64,000 nt of DNA from Amycolatopsis pittospori (GCF_013870525.1 NZ_JACBXD010000029.1:23160-87159), one strand, 5' to 3'; counted from the stretch's first letter, positions 41,476 to 50,269 are shown. Notes: a model not told the origin generated them from the sequence alone. Translations and numbers: made by a program.

Positions 41476-42081
41476 TTGGGCGAGACGTCGGGAAAGCCGG
41501 CACACCTGTCTTCCACCGTGCCCGATCCCTGGTCGGTGCCGATGCTGCCGAAGCCGCGGCGTCCGCACCCCAAGGTCGTCGTCAAGGCCGATCTGCTGCC
41601 CGCGATCAGCGTGCTTTCCACGGCCGGGCTGCTCGGTTTCCCGCTGGCGTGGCTGTGGGCGCGGCTCGCGCCGCCGCAGCGGATGCGGGTCATCAACGCC
41701 GACGGCCGTCTCGCACCGCTGGAACTGGAGAGCTGGCACCGCTTCGACGACCTCGCCATCTACGGTTTCCTCGCGCTCGGCGCCGGACTGCTGATCGGCA
41801 TCGTGACCTGGCTGCTGCGGGAACGCCGCGGTCCGGTCGTACTGGTCGCCGCGACCGGCGGTGCCGCCTTGGCGGGCTGGCTCGGGACGACGATGGGCGT
41901 CGCGTTCGCCAACGGCCGCTACGAGATCGCCGCCGCACCCGTGGTCGGTGACGTCATCGCGAAGGCGCCGCAGATCGAGTCGACCTGGATCATGCTCGCG
42001 GCCCCACTGATGACCACGCTGGCCTACACGCTGCTGACCGCGTGGAACGGCCGGGAAGATCTGGGTCGCCGACTCGGCTGA
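41476..42081 (+). CDS. DUF2567 membrane protein
   Basis: The 201-residue protein has four hydrophobic helices (LPAISVLSTAGLLGFPLAWL, IYGFLALGAGLLIGIVTWLL, PVVLVAATGGAALAGWLGTT, WIMLAAPLMTTLAYTLLTAW) and matches the actinobacterial DUF2567 family, found after bioB-bsaP also in mycobacteria (Rv1591). The TTG at 41476 is chosen because GGAGG stands nine bases before it; a GTG six codons upstream overlaps that site. Function unknown; the conserved neighbourhood hints at a biotin link. Confidence 0.82.
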   Translation: MGETSGKPAHLSSTVPDPWSVPMLPKPRRPHPKVVVKADLLPAISVLSTAGLLGFPLAWLWARLAPPQRMRVINADGRLAPLELESWHRFDDLAIYGFLALGAGLLIGIVTWLLRERRGPVVLVAATGGAALAGWLGTTMGVAFANGRYEIAAAPVVGDVIAKAPQIESTWIMLAAPLMTTLAYTLLTAWNGREDLGRRLG

Positions 42082-42125
42082 GCGTTTTCCTCTAGGGTGG
42101 GCCGGGACTTCTCTAGGGGGCTTTC

Positions 42126-43187
42126 TTGACTGACGACATCGAGGTTTCCCGGCACAACGCCGTTCGCTTCCCGGGCATCAGCCCGCGGGCCTACGAGCAT
42201 CCCGTCGACCGCGGCGCGCTGGCCACGCTGCGCGCCGTTCCCGGGTTCGCGCAGGTCGTGAAGGCGGTTTCCGGTTTCTACGCCGAACGCGGCGAGCGGC
42301 TGATGGCGCTCGCGTCCGGGATCCGGGTGGGCCCGAAGCAGTACCCGGAACTGGACAAGATCCGCAACGAGTGCGCCGAGACGCTCGACCTCGAACGCGT
42401 ACCGAACCTGTTCGTCGCCCGCAGCCCCGAGGTCAACGCGCAGACGATCGGGATGGACGAGCCGTTCATCGTGCTCAACACCGCGGCCGTCGAGGCGATG
42501 GACCTGGCGTCGCTGCGGTTCGTGATCGGGCACGAGATGGGCCATGTGCTGTCCGGGCACGCGGTGTACCGCACGATCCTGCTGCGGCTGATCAACCTGC
42601 AGATGTCGATGTCGTGGACGCCGGTGAGCGCGATCGGCATCCGCGTCGTCATCGCCGCGCTGCGCGAGTGGTACCGCAAGGCCGAACTGTCCTGCGATCG
42701 CGCCGGGTTGCTGTGCTCGCAGGATCCGACGGCCGCGCTTCGGTCGCAGATCCTGGTCGCGGGCGGCATCGACCCGTCGAAGATCGACATCCCGGCTTTC
42801 CTGCAGCAGGCGTCGGAGTACGAGTCGGTCGACGACATCCGCGACAGCTACCTGAAGCTGCGCTACGTCGAGACGATGTCGCATCCGCTGGCCGTCGTGC
42901 GTGCCGCGCAGCTGCAGAAATGGGCGGCGTCGGAGGAGTACCGGGCGATCCTGGCCGGTGAGTACCCGCGGCGTGACGCCGACACGCCGTCCTCCACCTG
43001 GACCGACGACCTGAAGTCGGCCGCGAAGTCCTACAAGGATTCCTGGAACACCTCGGCCGATCCGCTGACGAAGGTGTTCAGCGACGTCGGCGAGGCGGTG
43101 TCCGGGGCGGCGGGCAAGGTGTGGAGCAAGTTCGGCGGCGGAAACGACGGCAACGGCTCCGAGGAAGCCCCGGAGTCCGGAAAGTAA
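42126..43187 (+). CDS. M48-family metalloprotease
   Basis: The 353-residue protein has the zinc motif RFVIGHEMGHVLSGHAVYRT (HExxH at residues 135-139) and a downstream Glu in KAELSCDRAGLLCSQDP, typical of the peptidase M48 family. The N-terminal half has NAQTIGMDEPFIVLNTAAVE. Obvious membrane helices are lacking apart from moderately hydrophobic stretches, and the C-terminus is Gly/Ser-rich, so it may be cytosolic or peripheral. The TTG start follows AGGGGG. The next gene overlaps its 3' end. Confidence 0.88.
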   Translation: MTDDIEVSRHNAVRFPGISPRAYEHPVDRGALATLRAVPGFAQVVKAVSGFYAERGERLMALASGIRVGPKQYPELDKIRNECAETLDLERVPNLFVARSPEVNAQTIGMDEPFIVLNTAAVEAMDLASLRFVIGHEMGHVLSGHAVYRTILLRLINLQMSMSWTPVSAIGIRVVIAALREWYRKAELSCDRAGLLCSQDPTAALRSQILVAGGIDPSKIDIPAFLQQASEYESVDDIRDSYLKLRYVETMSHPLAVVRAAQLQKWAASEEYRAILAGEYPRRDADTPSSTWTDDLKSAAKSYKDSWNTSADPLTKVFSDVGEAVSGAAGKVWSKFGGGNDGNGSEEAPESGK

Positions 43188-43966
43188 GGACGACGATCAT
43201 CGCCATCTCCACCAGGACGCTGCTGATCCCCACCCCGGACGGCGAGGCGGACGCCTTCGCCGCCTTCCCCGACGACGGCGAGCGGCGCCCCGGGGTGCTG
43301 ATGTACATGGACGCCATCGGCCTGCGGCCCGTGCTGCGAGAGATGGCTCGTGAGCTGGCCGGACACGGGTACTACGTGCTCGTCCCGAACGTCTACTACC
43401 GGCACGGCCCGGCGCCGGTGGTCGAACTTCCCGAGTTCATCGGGAACGACGAAAGGCCGGCGCTCTTCGCGAAGGTGATGCCGCTGCTCGAAGCGCACAC
43501 CACCGAAAACGCCCTCCGTGACGCCGGCGCCTACCTCGAGTTCCTCACCGCCCGGCCCGAGGTCGGCGCCGGACCCGTCGCGGTGACCGGCTATTGCATG
43601 GGTGCCGTCCTCGCGGTGCGAACAGCGGCCGCCCACCCGGAACAGGTGGCGGCCGTCGCGGGATTCCATCCCGGCGCCCTGGTCACCGACGCGCCCGACA
43701 GCCCGCACAAGCTCGTTCCCGGGATCACCGCTCAAGTCCACCTCGGCCTGGCCGAGGGCGACTTCACGCCCGAGGCCATCGGCGAACTCGACCAGGCGTT
43801 GTCCGCCGCCGGTACCGGCGACGGCTGCGAGGTCTACCCCGGATCCGTCCACGGCTTCACCATGTCGGACACCGCCGCCTTCGACCCCGCTTCGTCGCAG
43901 CTCCACTGGGATCGGCTGCTACCGCTCCTCGCGCGCACGCTCAGTTCAGGTTCGACGGGCGGCTGA
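43121..43966 (+). CDS. Dienelactone hydrolase-family protein
   Basis: The alpha/beta hydrolase has the DLH nucleophile Cys in VAVTGYCMGAVLAVRTAA, the Asp region LGLAEGDFTPEAIG and the His in PGSVHGFTMSDTAAF. The family hydrolyses dienelactones and related esters; the substrate here is unknown. The start is problematic: homologous sequence begins at AISTRTLLIPTPDG (43202), yet the only in-frame ATG/GTG/TTG is the GTG at 43121 inside the M48 gene. An ATC at 43196 after TAAGGA may be the true start. The 3' end overlaps the convergent LON-type gene by 26 bases. Confidence 0.8.
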   Translation: MEQVRRRKRRQRLRGSPGVRKVRTTIIAISTRTLLIPTPDGEADAFAAFPDDGERRPGVLMYMDAIGLRPVLREMARELAGHGYYVLVPNVYYRHGPAPVVELPEFIGNDERPALFAKVMPLLEAHTTENALRDAGAYLEFLTARPEVGAGPVAVTGYCMGAVLAVRTAAAHPEQVAAVAGFHPGALVTDAPDSPHKLVPGITAQVHLGLAEGDFTPEAIGELDQALSAAGTGDGCEVYPGSVHGFTMSDTAAFDPASSQLHWDRLLPLLARTLSSGSTGG

Positions 43967-44657
43967 ACTCGCCGAGTTCCCCCGGCGGCATCGGCACCGC
44001 GCCGAGAGTGGTGAGGAATCCGGCTTCCCGCGTCAGCAGGCGGCACGCGATCCGCAACCGGCGTAGCGGGTTCCGCTCTTCGAGCAGGTGCTGCCGGTCT
44101 TCCAAGGGCAGCAGGCAGTCCGAGGTCAGCCGGTAGGCGAGCGCGTTGATGTCGCCGTCGTCGGGCGGGGAGGTCCAGTCGTCGGCGTGCCAGGCGGACT
44201 CGCAGTAGCGCCGGTGCGCGGTTTTGGCCACGTCGGCGAGCTTGGTCACGGTGTCGCCGGGTACCGACGTGACCCGGTCGTCGGGCACCCATTCCACCGA
44301 ACCGATGAGGTACGGCGCGGAAACCCGGTCGAGTTCGAGCAGCCGGAACCGGCGCCGCGCGGTGGTGACGACGTCGAATCTGCCGTCCGGCAGTCGTTTC
44401 GCCTCGCGCAGCACCGTGCTGCAGCCGACCTCGTGGACGTGCTCGGGTCCGCTCACCTCCCTGATCATCGCGGTACGCAGGGCGATGACCCCGAATTCGC
44501 GGTCCGGGATGACGTCGCCGACGAGGTCGGTCATCAGCTGCCGGTACCGCGGTTCGAAGATGTGCAGAGGAAGGTGTGTTCCGGGCAGAAGCACGGTCTG
44601 TAGCGGGAACAGCGGCAAGATCGCCTTCCCGGTGGACTCTTCGCTCGGCTCGGTCAC
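43941..44657 (-). CDS. LON peptidase substrate-binding domain protein
   Basis: The 238-residue protein is a stand-alone Lon N-terminal domain: ILPLFPLQTVLLPGTHLPLH then IFEPRYRQLMTDLVG, DREFGVIALRTAMIREVSGP and VGCSTVLREAKRLPDGRFDV. There is no ATPase or protease part. Such proteins are thought to be adaptors or cereblon-like binders; the role is unknown. The GTG at 44657 is chosen because the family match begins just after it, without a clear ribosome-binding site. It is 40 bases downstream of nrtR. Confidence 0.85.
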   Translation of the reverse strand: MTEPSEESTGKAILPLFPLQTVLLPGTHLPLHIFEPRYRQLMTDLVGDVIPDREFGVIALRTAMIREVSGPEHVHEVGCSTVLREAKRLPDGRFDVVTTARRRFRLLELDRVSAPYLIGSVEWVPDDRVTSVPGDTVTKLADVAKTAHRRYCESAWHADDWTSPPDDGDINALAYRLTSDCLLPLEDRQHLLEERNPLRRLRIACRLLTREAGFLTTLGAVPMPPGELGEFSRPSNLN

Positions 44658-44697
44658 CCGTTCAAGGTACGGGGGCCGCGTGGACTTCGCAGGACGG

Positions 44698-45396
44698 TCA
44701 CTTTCCGGCAGGTGGCCGGAATACCGCGAACGGGTCGGTGATCTGCATCCCCTTGCCCGCGAAGGAGAACAGTGCCGCCGGACGACCGCCGCTGCGACCG
44801 GGCGGGGCGGTGTGCCCGGTGGGGACGAGCAGCCCTCGCCGGGACAGCACGCGTTGCAGGTTCGTCGCCGACACCCGGTAACCCAGCGCAGCCGAATACA
44901 GACCCCGTAACGCCGAAACGGTGAACTCTTCCGGGGCAAGGGCGAACCCGAGATTCGAGTAGCAGAGCTTCGACCGGAGCCGGTCCCGCGCGCGCAGCAC
45001 GATGGCCTCGTGGTCGAACGCCGTCCGCGGCAGCGCGGAAACGTCGTGCCACTCGGTGTCTTCCGGGACTTCGGGGTCCACATCGGACGGTACGAGGCCG
45101 AGGAACGCCGTCGCCACGACGCGCGGGCCCGGAACCCTGGCCGGCGCGCTGAACACCGCCAACTGCTCCACATGCTTCAACTGGCGTACGTCGACCTTCT
45201 CAGCGAGCTGCCGCCGGATGGACGCCTCGACGTCCTCATCCGGCCTCAGCCTGCCGCCGGGAAGGGACCAGCGGCCCAGATGGGGATCGAGCGCGCGCCG
45301 CCAGAGGAGGACCCGGAGTGTGTCCGAGCGCACTTGCAGGACCGCTCCCAAAACCTCGTGGGCGAGGGGGGTCTGGGTGTTAAGATGACTTCGCAC
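44698..45396 (-). CDS. nrtR: NrtR-type Nudix transcriptional regulator of NAD synthesis
   Basis: The 232-residue protein has an N-terminal Nudix domain (VLQVRSDTLRVLLWRRALDP, GRWSLPGGRLRPDEDVEASI) and a C-terminal winged helix (RGLYSAALGYRVSATNLQRV). The Nudix box has Gln in place of the first catalytic Glu (RRQLAEKV for R-E-x2-E-E), as in NrtR proteins that sense ADP-ribose rather than hydrolyse it. It is divergent from nadA, its expected target. The GTG at 45396 lies eight bases after a minus-strand TACAAT, so the mRNA may be leaderless. Confidence 0.88.
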   Translation of the reverse strand: MRSHLNTQTPLAHEVLGAVLQVRSDTLRVLLWRRALDPHLGRWSLPGGRLRPDEDVEASIRRQLAEKVDVRQLKHVEQLAVFSAPARVPGPRVVATAFLGLVPSDVDPEVPEDTEWHDVSALPRTAFDHEAIVLRARDRLRSKLCYSNLGFALAPEEFTVSALRGLYSAALGYRVSATNLQRVLSRRGLLVPTGHTAPPGRSGGRPAALFSFAGKGMQITDPFAVFRPPAGK

Positions 45397-45422
45397 GGTT
45401 TTCGATTGTAAGGCGAAAACCG
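45396..45422. promoter_or_regulatory. Probable NrtR operator between nrtR and nadA
   Basis: Perfect 9-base arms, CGGTTTTCG (45396-45404) and CGAAAACCG (45414-45422), are separated by nine bases. The palindrome starts at the first base of the nrtR start codon and ends 33 bases before nadA. The minus-strand TACAAT in its centre and the plus-strand GACAAT at 45423-45428 are possible -10 elements, so a bound repressor would block both promoters. Confidence 0.7.
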
Positions 45423-45455
45423 ACAATGGACAAATCGGTCCGGAGGGCCAGAACG

Positions 45456-46466
45456 ATGACGAGCACCCTGCAGAACGACCTGACTCCCTACGGTGGCGTC
45501 GTCGCCGACGCGGCTTGGGCGGAGGAGGTGCGGAGCCTCGCTCGCAAGCGCGACGCCGTCCTGCTCGCGCACAACTACCAGGTCCCCGAGATCCAGGACA
45601 TCGCCGACTTCACCGGCGATTCCCTCGCGCTCAGCCGGATCGCGGCGAGCAGTGAAGCGTCCACCATCGTCTTCTGCGGCGTGCACTTCATGGCCGAGAC
45701 GGCGAAGATCCTGGCGCCCGAGAAGACGGTCCTGATCCCGGACGCGCGAGCGGGCTGCTCGCTCGCGGACTCGATCACCGGCGCCCAGCTGCGCGCCTGG
45801 AAGGCCGAGCACCCCGGCGCGGTCGTCGTGTCCTATGTGAACACCACGGCCGAGGTCAAGGCGGAGACCGACATCTGCTGCACGTCGTCGAACGCCGTCG
45901 ACGTGGTCGCCTCCATCCCCGCCGACCAGGAGGTTCTCTTCCTGCCGGACCAGTTCCTCGGCGCGCACGTCAAGCGGGTGACCGGCCGGGAGAACATGCA
46001 CATCTGGGCCGGGGAGTGCCACGTGCACGCCGGGATCAACGGCGCCGAGCTGGCCGAGCGGGCCTCGGAGAACCCCGACGCCGACCTGTTCATCCACCCC
46101 GAATGCGGCTGTGCGACCTCGGCGCTGTACCTCGCCGGAGAGGGTGCCGTCGCCCCCGAGCGGGTCAAGATCCTCTCGACCGGCGACATGGTCCACGCCG
46201 CCCGCGACACGAAGGCGAAGTCGGTCCTGGTCGCCACCGAGATCGGGATGATCCACCAGTTGCGCAAGGCCGCGCCCGAGATCGACTTCCGCGCGGTGAA
46301 CGACCGGGCCTCCTGCCGGTACATGAAGATGATCACGCCGGCCGCCCTGCTGCGGTCGCTGCGTGAGGGTGCCGACGAGGTCCACGTCGACGTCGAGACC
46401 GCCGCCCGTGCCCGCGCCTCGGTGCAGCGGATGATCGAGATCGGGCAGCCTGGCGGCGGAGAATGA
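45456..46466 (+). CDS. nadA: Quinolinate synthase A
   Basis: NadA condenses iminoaspartate with dihydroxyacetone phosphate to quinolinate, using a [4Fe-4S] cluster. The 336-residue protein has LLAHNYQVPEIQDIADFTGD, the first cluster Cys in IVFCGVHFMAETAKIL, a second in DICCTSSNAVDVV and a third in IHPECGCATSALYLAG. The ATG at 45456 follows GGAGGG at eight bases; an in-frame ATG ten codons upstream overlaps the operator region and lacks a ribosome-binding site. It overlaps nadB by four bases. Confidence 0.95.
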   Translation: MTSTLQNDLTPYGGVVADAAWAEEVRSLARKRDAVLLAHNYQVPEIQDIADFTGDSLALSRIAASSEASTIVFCGVHFMAETAKILAPEKTVLIPDARAGCSLADSITGAQLRAWKAEHPGAVVVSYVNTTAEVKAETDICCTSSNAVDVVASIPADQEVLFLPDQFLGAHVKRVTGRENMHIWAGECHVHAGINGAELAERASENPDADLFIHPECGCATSALYLAGEGAVAPERVKILSTGDMVHAARDTKAKSVLVATEIGMIHQLRKAAPEIDFRAVNDRASCRYMKMITPAALLRSLREGADEVHVDVETAARARASVQRMIEIGQPGGGE

Positions 46467-48118
46467 CCGACCCGGTTACCGCTCTTGAGGCGAAAACCCG
46501 TCCGGTGTGGGAGGCCGCTGCCGATCTCGTGGTGATCGGCAGCGGAGTGGCCGGCCTCACCGCCGCGTTGCGCGCGCGGGAGCTCGGGTTGCACGTCCTC
46601 GTGGTCACGAAGGCGGCGGTGTCCGACGGGAACACCCGCTGGGCGCAGGGCGGGATCGCCGTCGTACTGGAGGGCGAGCACGAACAGGGTGATTCGGTCG
46701 GCGAGCACGCAGCGGACACTTTGACGGCGGGAGCCGGGCTCTGCGACGAGGACGCCGTCCGGTCGATCATCGACGGCGGCCCGGCCGCGGTGGCCAGGTT
46801 GCGCGCCGAGGGGGCCCGCTTCGACCCGGCCGTCGAAGGTCGTGCCGAACTGGCTCGCACGCGGGAAGGCGGGCACAGCGCGTTCCGCGTCATCCACGCC
46901 GGTGGCGACGCGACCGGGGCGGAGGTCGAGCGGACGCTGGTCGCGAAGGCCGGTGACCGGCGGATCCCGGTGCTGGAGCACCACATCGCCGTCGACGCGA
47001 TCCGTACACCCGCCGGCGAGGTCGTCGGGCTGACCGTCTTGGACCGCAACGGCGTTCCCGGCGTCGTCCGGGCGCCCGCCGTGCTGCTGGCCAGCGGCGG
47101 ACTGGGGCAGCTCTACCAGGCGACGTCGAATCCGGAGATCGCCACGGGCGACGGGCTCGCGCTCGCGTTGCGTGCGGGCGCGCAGGTCGCGGACGTCGAA
47201 TTCGTCCAGTTCCACCCGACGGTCCTGTTCACCCCGGGCGCGCGTGGCCGGTGCCCGCTGGTCACCGAGGCGGTCCGGGGCGAGGGCGCGACCCTGCACG
47301 ACGCGACGGGCGCGTCGGTCATGCGCGGCGTGCACCCGCTCGGCGACCTCGCGCCCCGGGACGTCGTATCGGCCGCGATCACGCGCCGGATGACGCAGGC
47401 TCCCGGTGGCGTCGATGATCACGTTTTCCTCGACGCCACCGGAATCGCGGGTTTCGCGAAGCGATTCCCGACCGTGTACGCGGCCTGCGCGGCGATCGGA
47501 CTGGACCCCGCGCGGGATCCGATCCCGGTCACGCCCGCGGCGCATTTCGCCTGCGGCGGCGTGGTGACCACTGTGGACGGACGCGCCGGCGTGCGCGGGC
47601 TCTACGCGGCCGGTGAGGTCGCGCGGACCGGCCTGCACGGCGCGAATCGCTTGGCTTCCAACAGTTTGCTCGAAGGTCTGGTCGTCGGGCAGCGGGTGGC
47701 CGAGGCGGTCGCCGCCGACCTCGCCGCAGGACTGCTGGCCGACCCGCGCCGCGGTGTGCTCACGCCGCCGGCGACGGTCGCGGTGGCCGACCGCGACGCG
47801 CTGCAGCGGGCGATGAGCCGTTACGCCGCGATCGGCCGGGACGCCGAAGGGCTTTCCGTGGTCGGTTCGGTACTCGACCTTTCGGTGATCGAGAGTCCTT
47901 TGTGGACGCCTCGGATCGTCGAGGACGCGGCGCTCACGGTGGTGGCGGAAGCCTTGGTCGCCGCGGCCGCGCGACGGACGGAGTCGCGAGGCTGCCACGT
48001 CCGGACCGATTTCCCCGCACGAGACGACATCACCTGGCAACGAGGTCAGCTCATCCGGCTCAGCCCGTCGGGGCAGCCGGTGCTGGCCGATCCGATCGCT
48101 TTGGAGGGTGTGGCATGA
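46463..48118 (+). CDS. nadB: L-aspartate oxidase
   Basis: The 551-residue FAD enzyme oxidises aspartate to iminoaspartate for NadA. The Rossmann motif VIGSGVAGLTAALRARELG, NTRWAQGGIAVV, HSAFRVIHAGGDATGAEVER and the succinate-dehydrogenase-like FVQFHPTVLFTPGA with PLVTEAVRGEGATLHDATG are present, as is YAAGEVARTGLHGANRLASN. Start and stop both overlap neighbours through ATGA, giving strict nadABC coupling. Confidence 0.95.
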   Translation: MTDPVTALEAKTRPVWEAAADLVVIGSGVAGLTAALRARELGLHVLVVTKAAVSDGNTRWAQGGIAVVLEGEHEQGDSVGEHAADTLTAGAGLCDEDAVRSIIDGGPAAVARLRAEGARFDPAVEGRAELARTREGGHSAFRVIHAGGDATGAEVERTLVAKAGDRRIPVLEHHIAVDAIRTPAGEVVGLTVLDRNGVPGVVRAPAVLLASGGLGQLYQATSNPEIATGDGLALALRAGAQVADVEFVQFHPTVLFTPGARGRCPLVTEAVRGEGATLHDATGASVMRGVHPLGDLAPRDVVSAAITRRMTQAPGGVDDHVFLDATGIAGFAKRFPTVYAACAAIGLDPARDPIPVTPAAHFACGGVVTTVDGRAGVRGLYAAGEVARTGLHGANRLASNSLLEGLVVGQRVAEAVAADLAAGLLADPRRGVLTPPATVAVADRDALQRAMSRYAAIGRDAEGLSVVGSVLDLSVIESPLWTPRIVEDAALTVVAEALVAAAARRTESRGCHVRTDFPARDDITWQRGQLIRLSPSGQPVLADPIALEGVA

Positions 48119-49005
48119 GCGAATTCTCCCCCTGGGTCGCCAAGGCGCTGGCCGATCACGGCCTCGACGTCCCCGATGTGCACCGCGTCGTCACGACCGC
48201 GCTGGCCGAAGACCTGCGGTACGGGCCCGACGCGACGACGAACGCCACCGTGCCCGAATCCGCGAACGCGCTGGCCGAACTCACGCCCCGGGTGGCGGGG
48301 GTGGTCGCCGGGATCCCGGTGGCGCTGGCGGTGTTCGACCTGGTCCTCGGCAAGGATCTGGAGATCCTCGCCGCCCGTGACGACGGCGACCGGCTGATCG
48401 CCGGGGAGCCCGCGCTGGTCGTGCGCGGCCCGGTGCGCGGGCTGCTCACCGCCGAACGGACCGCGCTGAACCTGTTGTGCCACCTGTCCGGCATCGCCAC
48501 CGCGACCGCCGCCTGGGTGTCCGAAGTGGACGGAACCGGCTGTCGGGTCCGGGATTCCCGCAAGACCCTGCCCGGCCTGAGGTTGCTGGAGAAGTACGCC
48601 GTCCGCGCGGGCGGCGGGGTGAACCACCGGCTCGGTCTCGGCGACGCGGTGCTGATCAAGGACAACCACGTGGTCGCCGCCGGTTCCGTGACAGCGGCGC
48701 TCGCCGCGGCCCGCGAGCACGCGCCCGAACTGCACTGCGAGGTCGAGGTCGACGATCTGGCCCAGCTGGACGAGGCACTCGCCGCCGGTGCCGACGAGGT
48801 GCTGCTCGACAACTTCACGCCGGAGGAATGCGCCAAGGCCGTCGACCGGCGTGACGAGGTCTCGCCGAAGACGCGCCTGGAATCCTCGGGCGGGTTGCGG
48901 CTGGATGTCGCGCGGGCGTACGCGGCGTCCGGAGTGGACTTCCTCGCCGTCGGCGCGCTCACCCATTCCTCACCCGCACTCGACCTCGGGATGGACCTGC
49001 GCTGA
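48115..49005 (+). CDS. nadC: Nicotinate-nucleotide pyrophosphorylase (carboxylating)
   Basis: NadC converts quinolinate and PRPP to nicotinate mononucleotide with CO2 release. The 296-residue protein has ALAEDLRYGPDATTNATVPE, NLLCHLSGIATATAAWV, the active-site DSRKTLPGLRLLEKYAVRAG and GGGVNHRLGLGDAVLIKDNH, and closes with SGGLRLDVARAYAASGVDFL. It is last of the nadABC operon. A small inverted repeat (CCTTGT/ACAAGG, 49024-49038) lies in the 46 bases before the mycosin-like gene. Confidence 0.95.
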   Translation: MSEFSPWVAKALADHGLDVPDVHRVVTTALAEDLRYGPDATTNATVPESANALAELTPRVAGVVAGIPVALAVFDLVLGKDLEILAARDDGDRLIAGEPALVVRGPVRGLLTAERTALNLLCHLSGIATATAAWVSEVDGTGCRVRDSRKTLPGLRLLEKYAVRAGGGVNHRLGLGDAVLIKDNHVVAAGSVTAALAAAREHAPELHCEVEVDDLAQLDEALAAGADEVLLDNFTPEECAKAVDRRDEVSPKTRLESSGGLRLDVARAYAASGVDFLAVGALTHSSPALDLGMDLR

Positions 49006-49051
49006 CCTTCGGCACTAGAATTTCCTTGTGTGACAAGGGAATTCTGGAGGA

Positions 49052-50221
49052 ATGGTGGGCTTTGCCGGTAAAAGTGCCGTCGCGGGAGGCGCCGCTCTCG
49101 TGGCACTCCTGGGCGCTCCGGTCCCGGCGACGGCGATCGCCGAGCAATGCGCGAATCCGACGGGGACCTACACCGCCGCCGTCCCGTGGGGCCAGCGGCT
49201 GATCGATCCCGCGCGGATCTGGCCGCTTTCGCGTGGCACCGGCCAGCTGGTCGCGGTGATCGGCACCGGCGTGGACGGCGGCAACGGCCAGTTCGCGCCC
49301 GGCCAGCTCGTCGGCGGCCAGGGCACCGTGAACGAGGACTGCGACGGCCGGGGCACGATCGCCGCCGGGATCGTCGGCGCGCAACCGGATCCGTCCACCA
49401 CGTTCGCCGGTATCGCGCCCGGGGTGAAACTCCTGCCGATCCGCTACACCCAGGTGAACGGTGGCGGCGACCCCGGACAGCTCGCGTCCGCCATCGAGAC
49501 CGCGCTGAATCGCGACGCCGGGATCATCCTGATCGCCGTCCCCGCCGCTTCCGACAGCCCCGCGCTTTCCGGTGCCGTGTCGCGCGCCAGGGAGAAGGGC
49601 GCGCTGATCGTTTCTCCGGCCGCCGGGACGCAGCAAGGCCAGACGTCCTATCCGACCGCGACCCCTGGCGTGCTCGCGGTGGGTTCGACCAATCAGGCCG
49701 GCGAGGCGGTGCAGACGGAATCCGGTTCGTACGTGGGGATTTCCGCGCCCGGCGCCGAACTGGTCAGCACCTCGGCGGGAGCGGGCGGCACCGTGGCGCA
49801 CCGGTGGCCGGTGAGCGATCCGAGCCTGGCCGCCGCCCACGTCGCCGGTGTCGCGGCCCTCGTGCGCGCCTATCACCCGGAACTGTCGCCGGAGCAGATC
49901 GTCGCCAGACTGACCTTGACCGCGCATCGCGGTCCGAGCGGCGGGCACGACCCGCGCCGCGGCTGGGGCGCGATCGACGCCTACGCCGCCGTTTCCGCCG
50001 CCATCCCGGCCGGGACACCGGGTCCGGGAGGACCGGCGAGCGTCGGCCCGGGCACCGTCGTCATCCCTGCCGCCGCTCCCGCCCGCGGGAACGCGGACAA
50101 GGTTTCCGGGGTCCTCGCCATCGTCGGCGTCGCTGTCGCCGTCGCGGCGGGCGTGGTGGTGGCCGCGGTCCGGCGGGGCAAACGCCGCGGGTGGCGGCCT
50201 TCTCGGTTCCGCGCCTCGTAA
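49052..50221 (+). CDS. Mycosin-like S8 protease, probably catalytically inactive
   Basis: The 389-residue protein has the mycosin layout: signal peptide (SAVAGGAALVALLGAPVPAT), subtilisin domain and a C-terminal membrane anchor (VLAIVGVAVAVAAGVVVAAV) before a basic tail. The catalytic residues are degraded. VAVIGTGVDGG has Gly for the Asp of V-I-D-T-G, CDGRGTIAAGIVGA has Arg for the His of D-G-H-G-T, and the oxyanion Asn of A-A-G-N is Thr in SPAAGTQQG. Only Ser is kept, in SDPSLAAAHVAGVAALVRAY. Mycosins stabilise ESX complexes independently of proteolysis, so a structural role is possible. Confidence 0.82.
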   Translation: MVGFAGKSAVAGGAALVALLGAPVPATAIAEQCANPTGTYTAAVPWGQRLIDPARIWPLSRGTGQLVAVIGTGVDGGNGQFAPGQLVGGQGTVNEDCDGRGTIAAGIVGAQPDPSTTFAGIAPGVKLLPIRYTQVNGGGDPGQLASAIETALNRDAGIILIAVPAASDSPALSGAVSRAREKGALIVSPAAGTQQGQTSYPTATPGVLAVGSTNQAGEAVQTESGSYVGISAPGAELVSTSAGAGGTVAHRWPVSDPSLAAAHVAGVAALVRAYHPELSPEQIVARLTLTAHRGPSGGHDPRRGWGAIDAYAAVSAAIPAGTPGPGGPASVGPGTVVIPAAAPARGNADKVSGVLAIVGVAVAVAAGVVVAAVRRGKRRGWRPSRFRAS

Positions 50222-50269
50222 GCGGCGATGTCACAGTCGCCCCACTGTCATCAACGATCACCTCAGGAT

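Noticed and set aside
45833..48040. A 735-codon minus-strand frame over nadA and nadB
   Set aside because: Antisense shadow of two unmistakable NAD synthesis genes.
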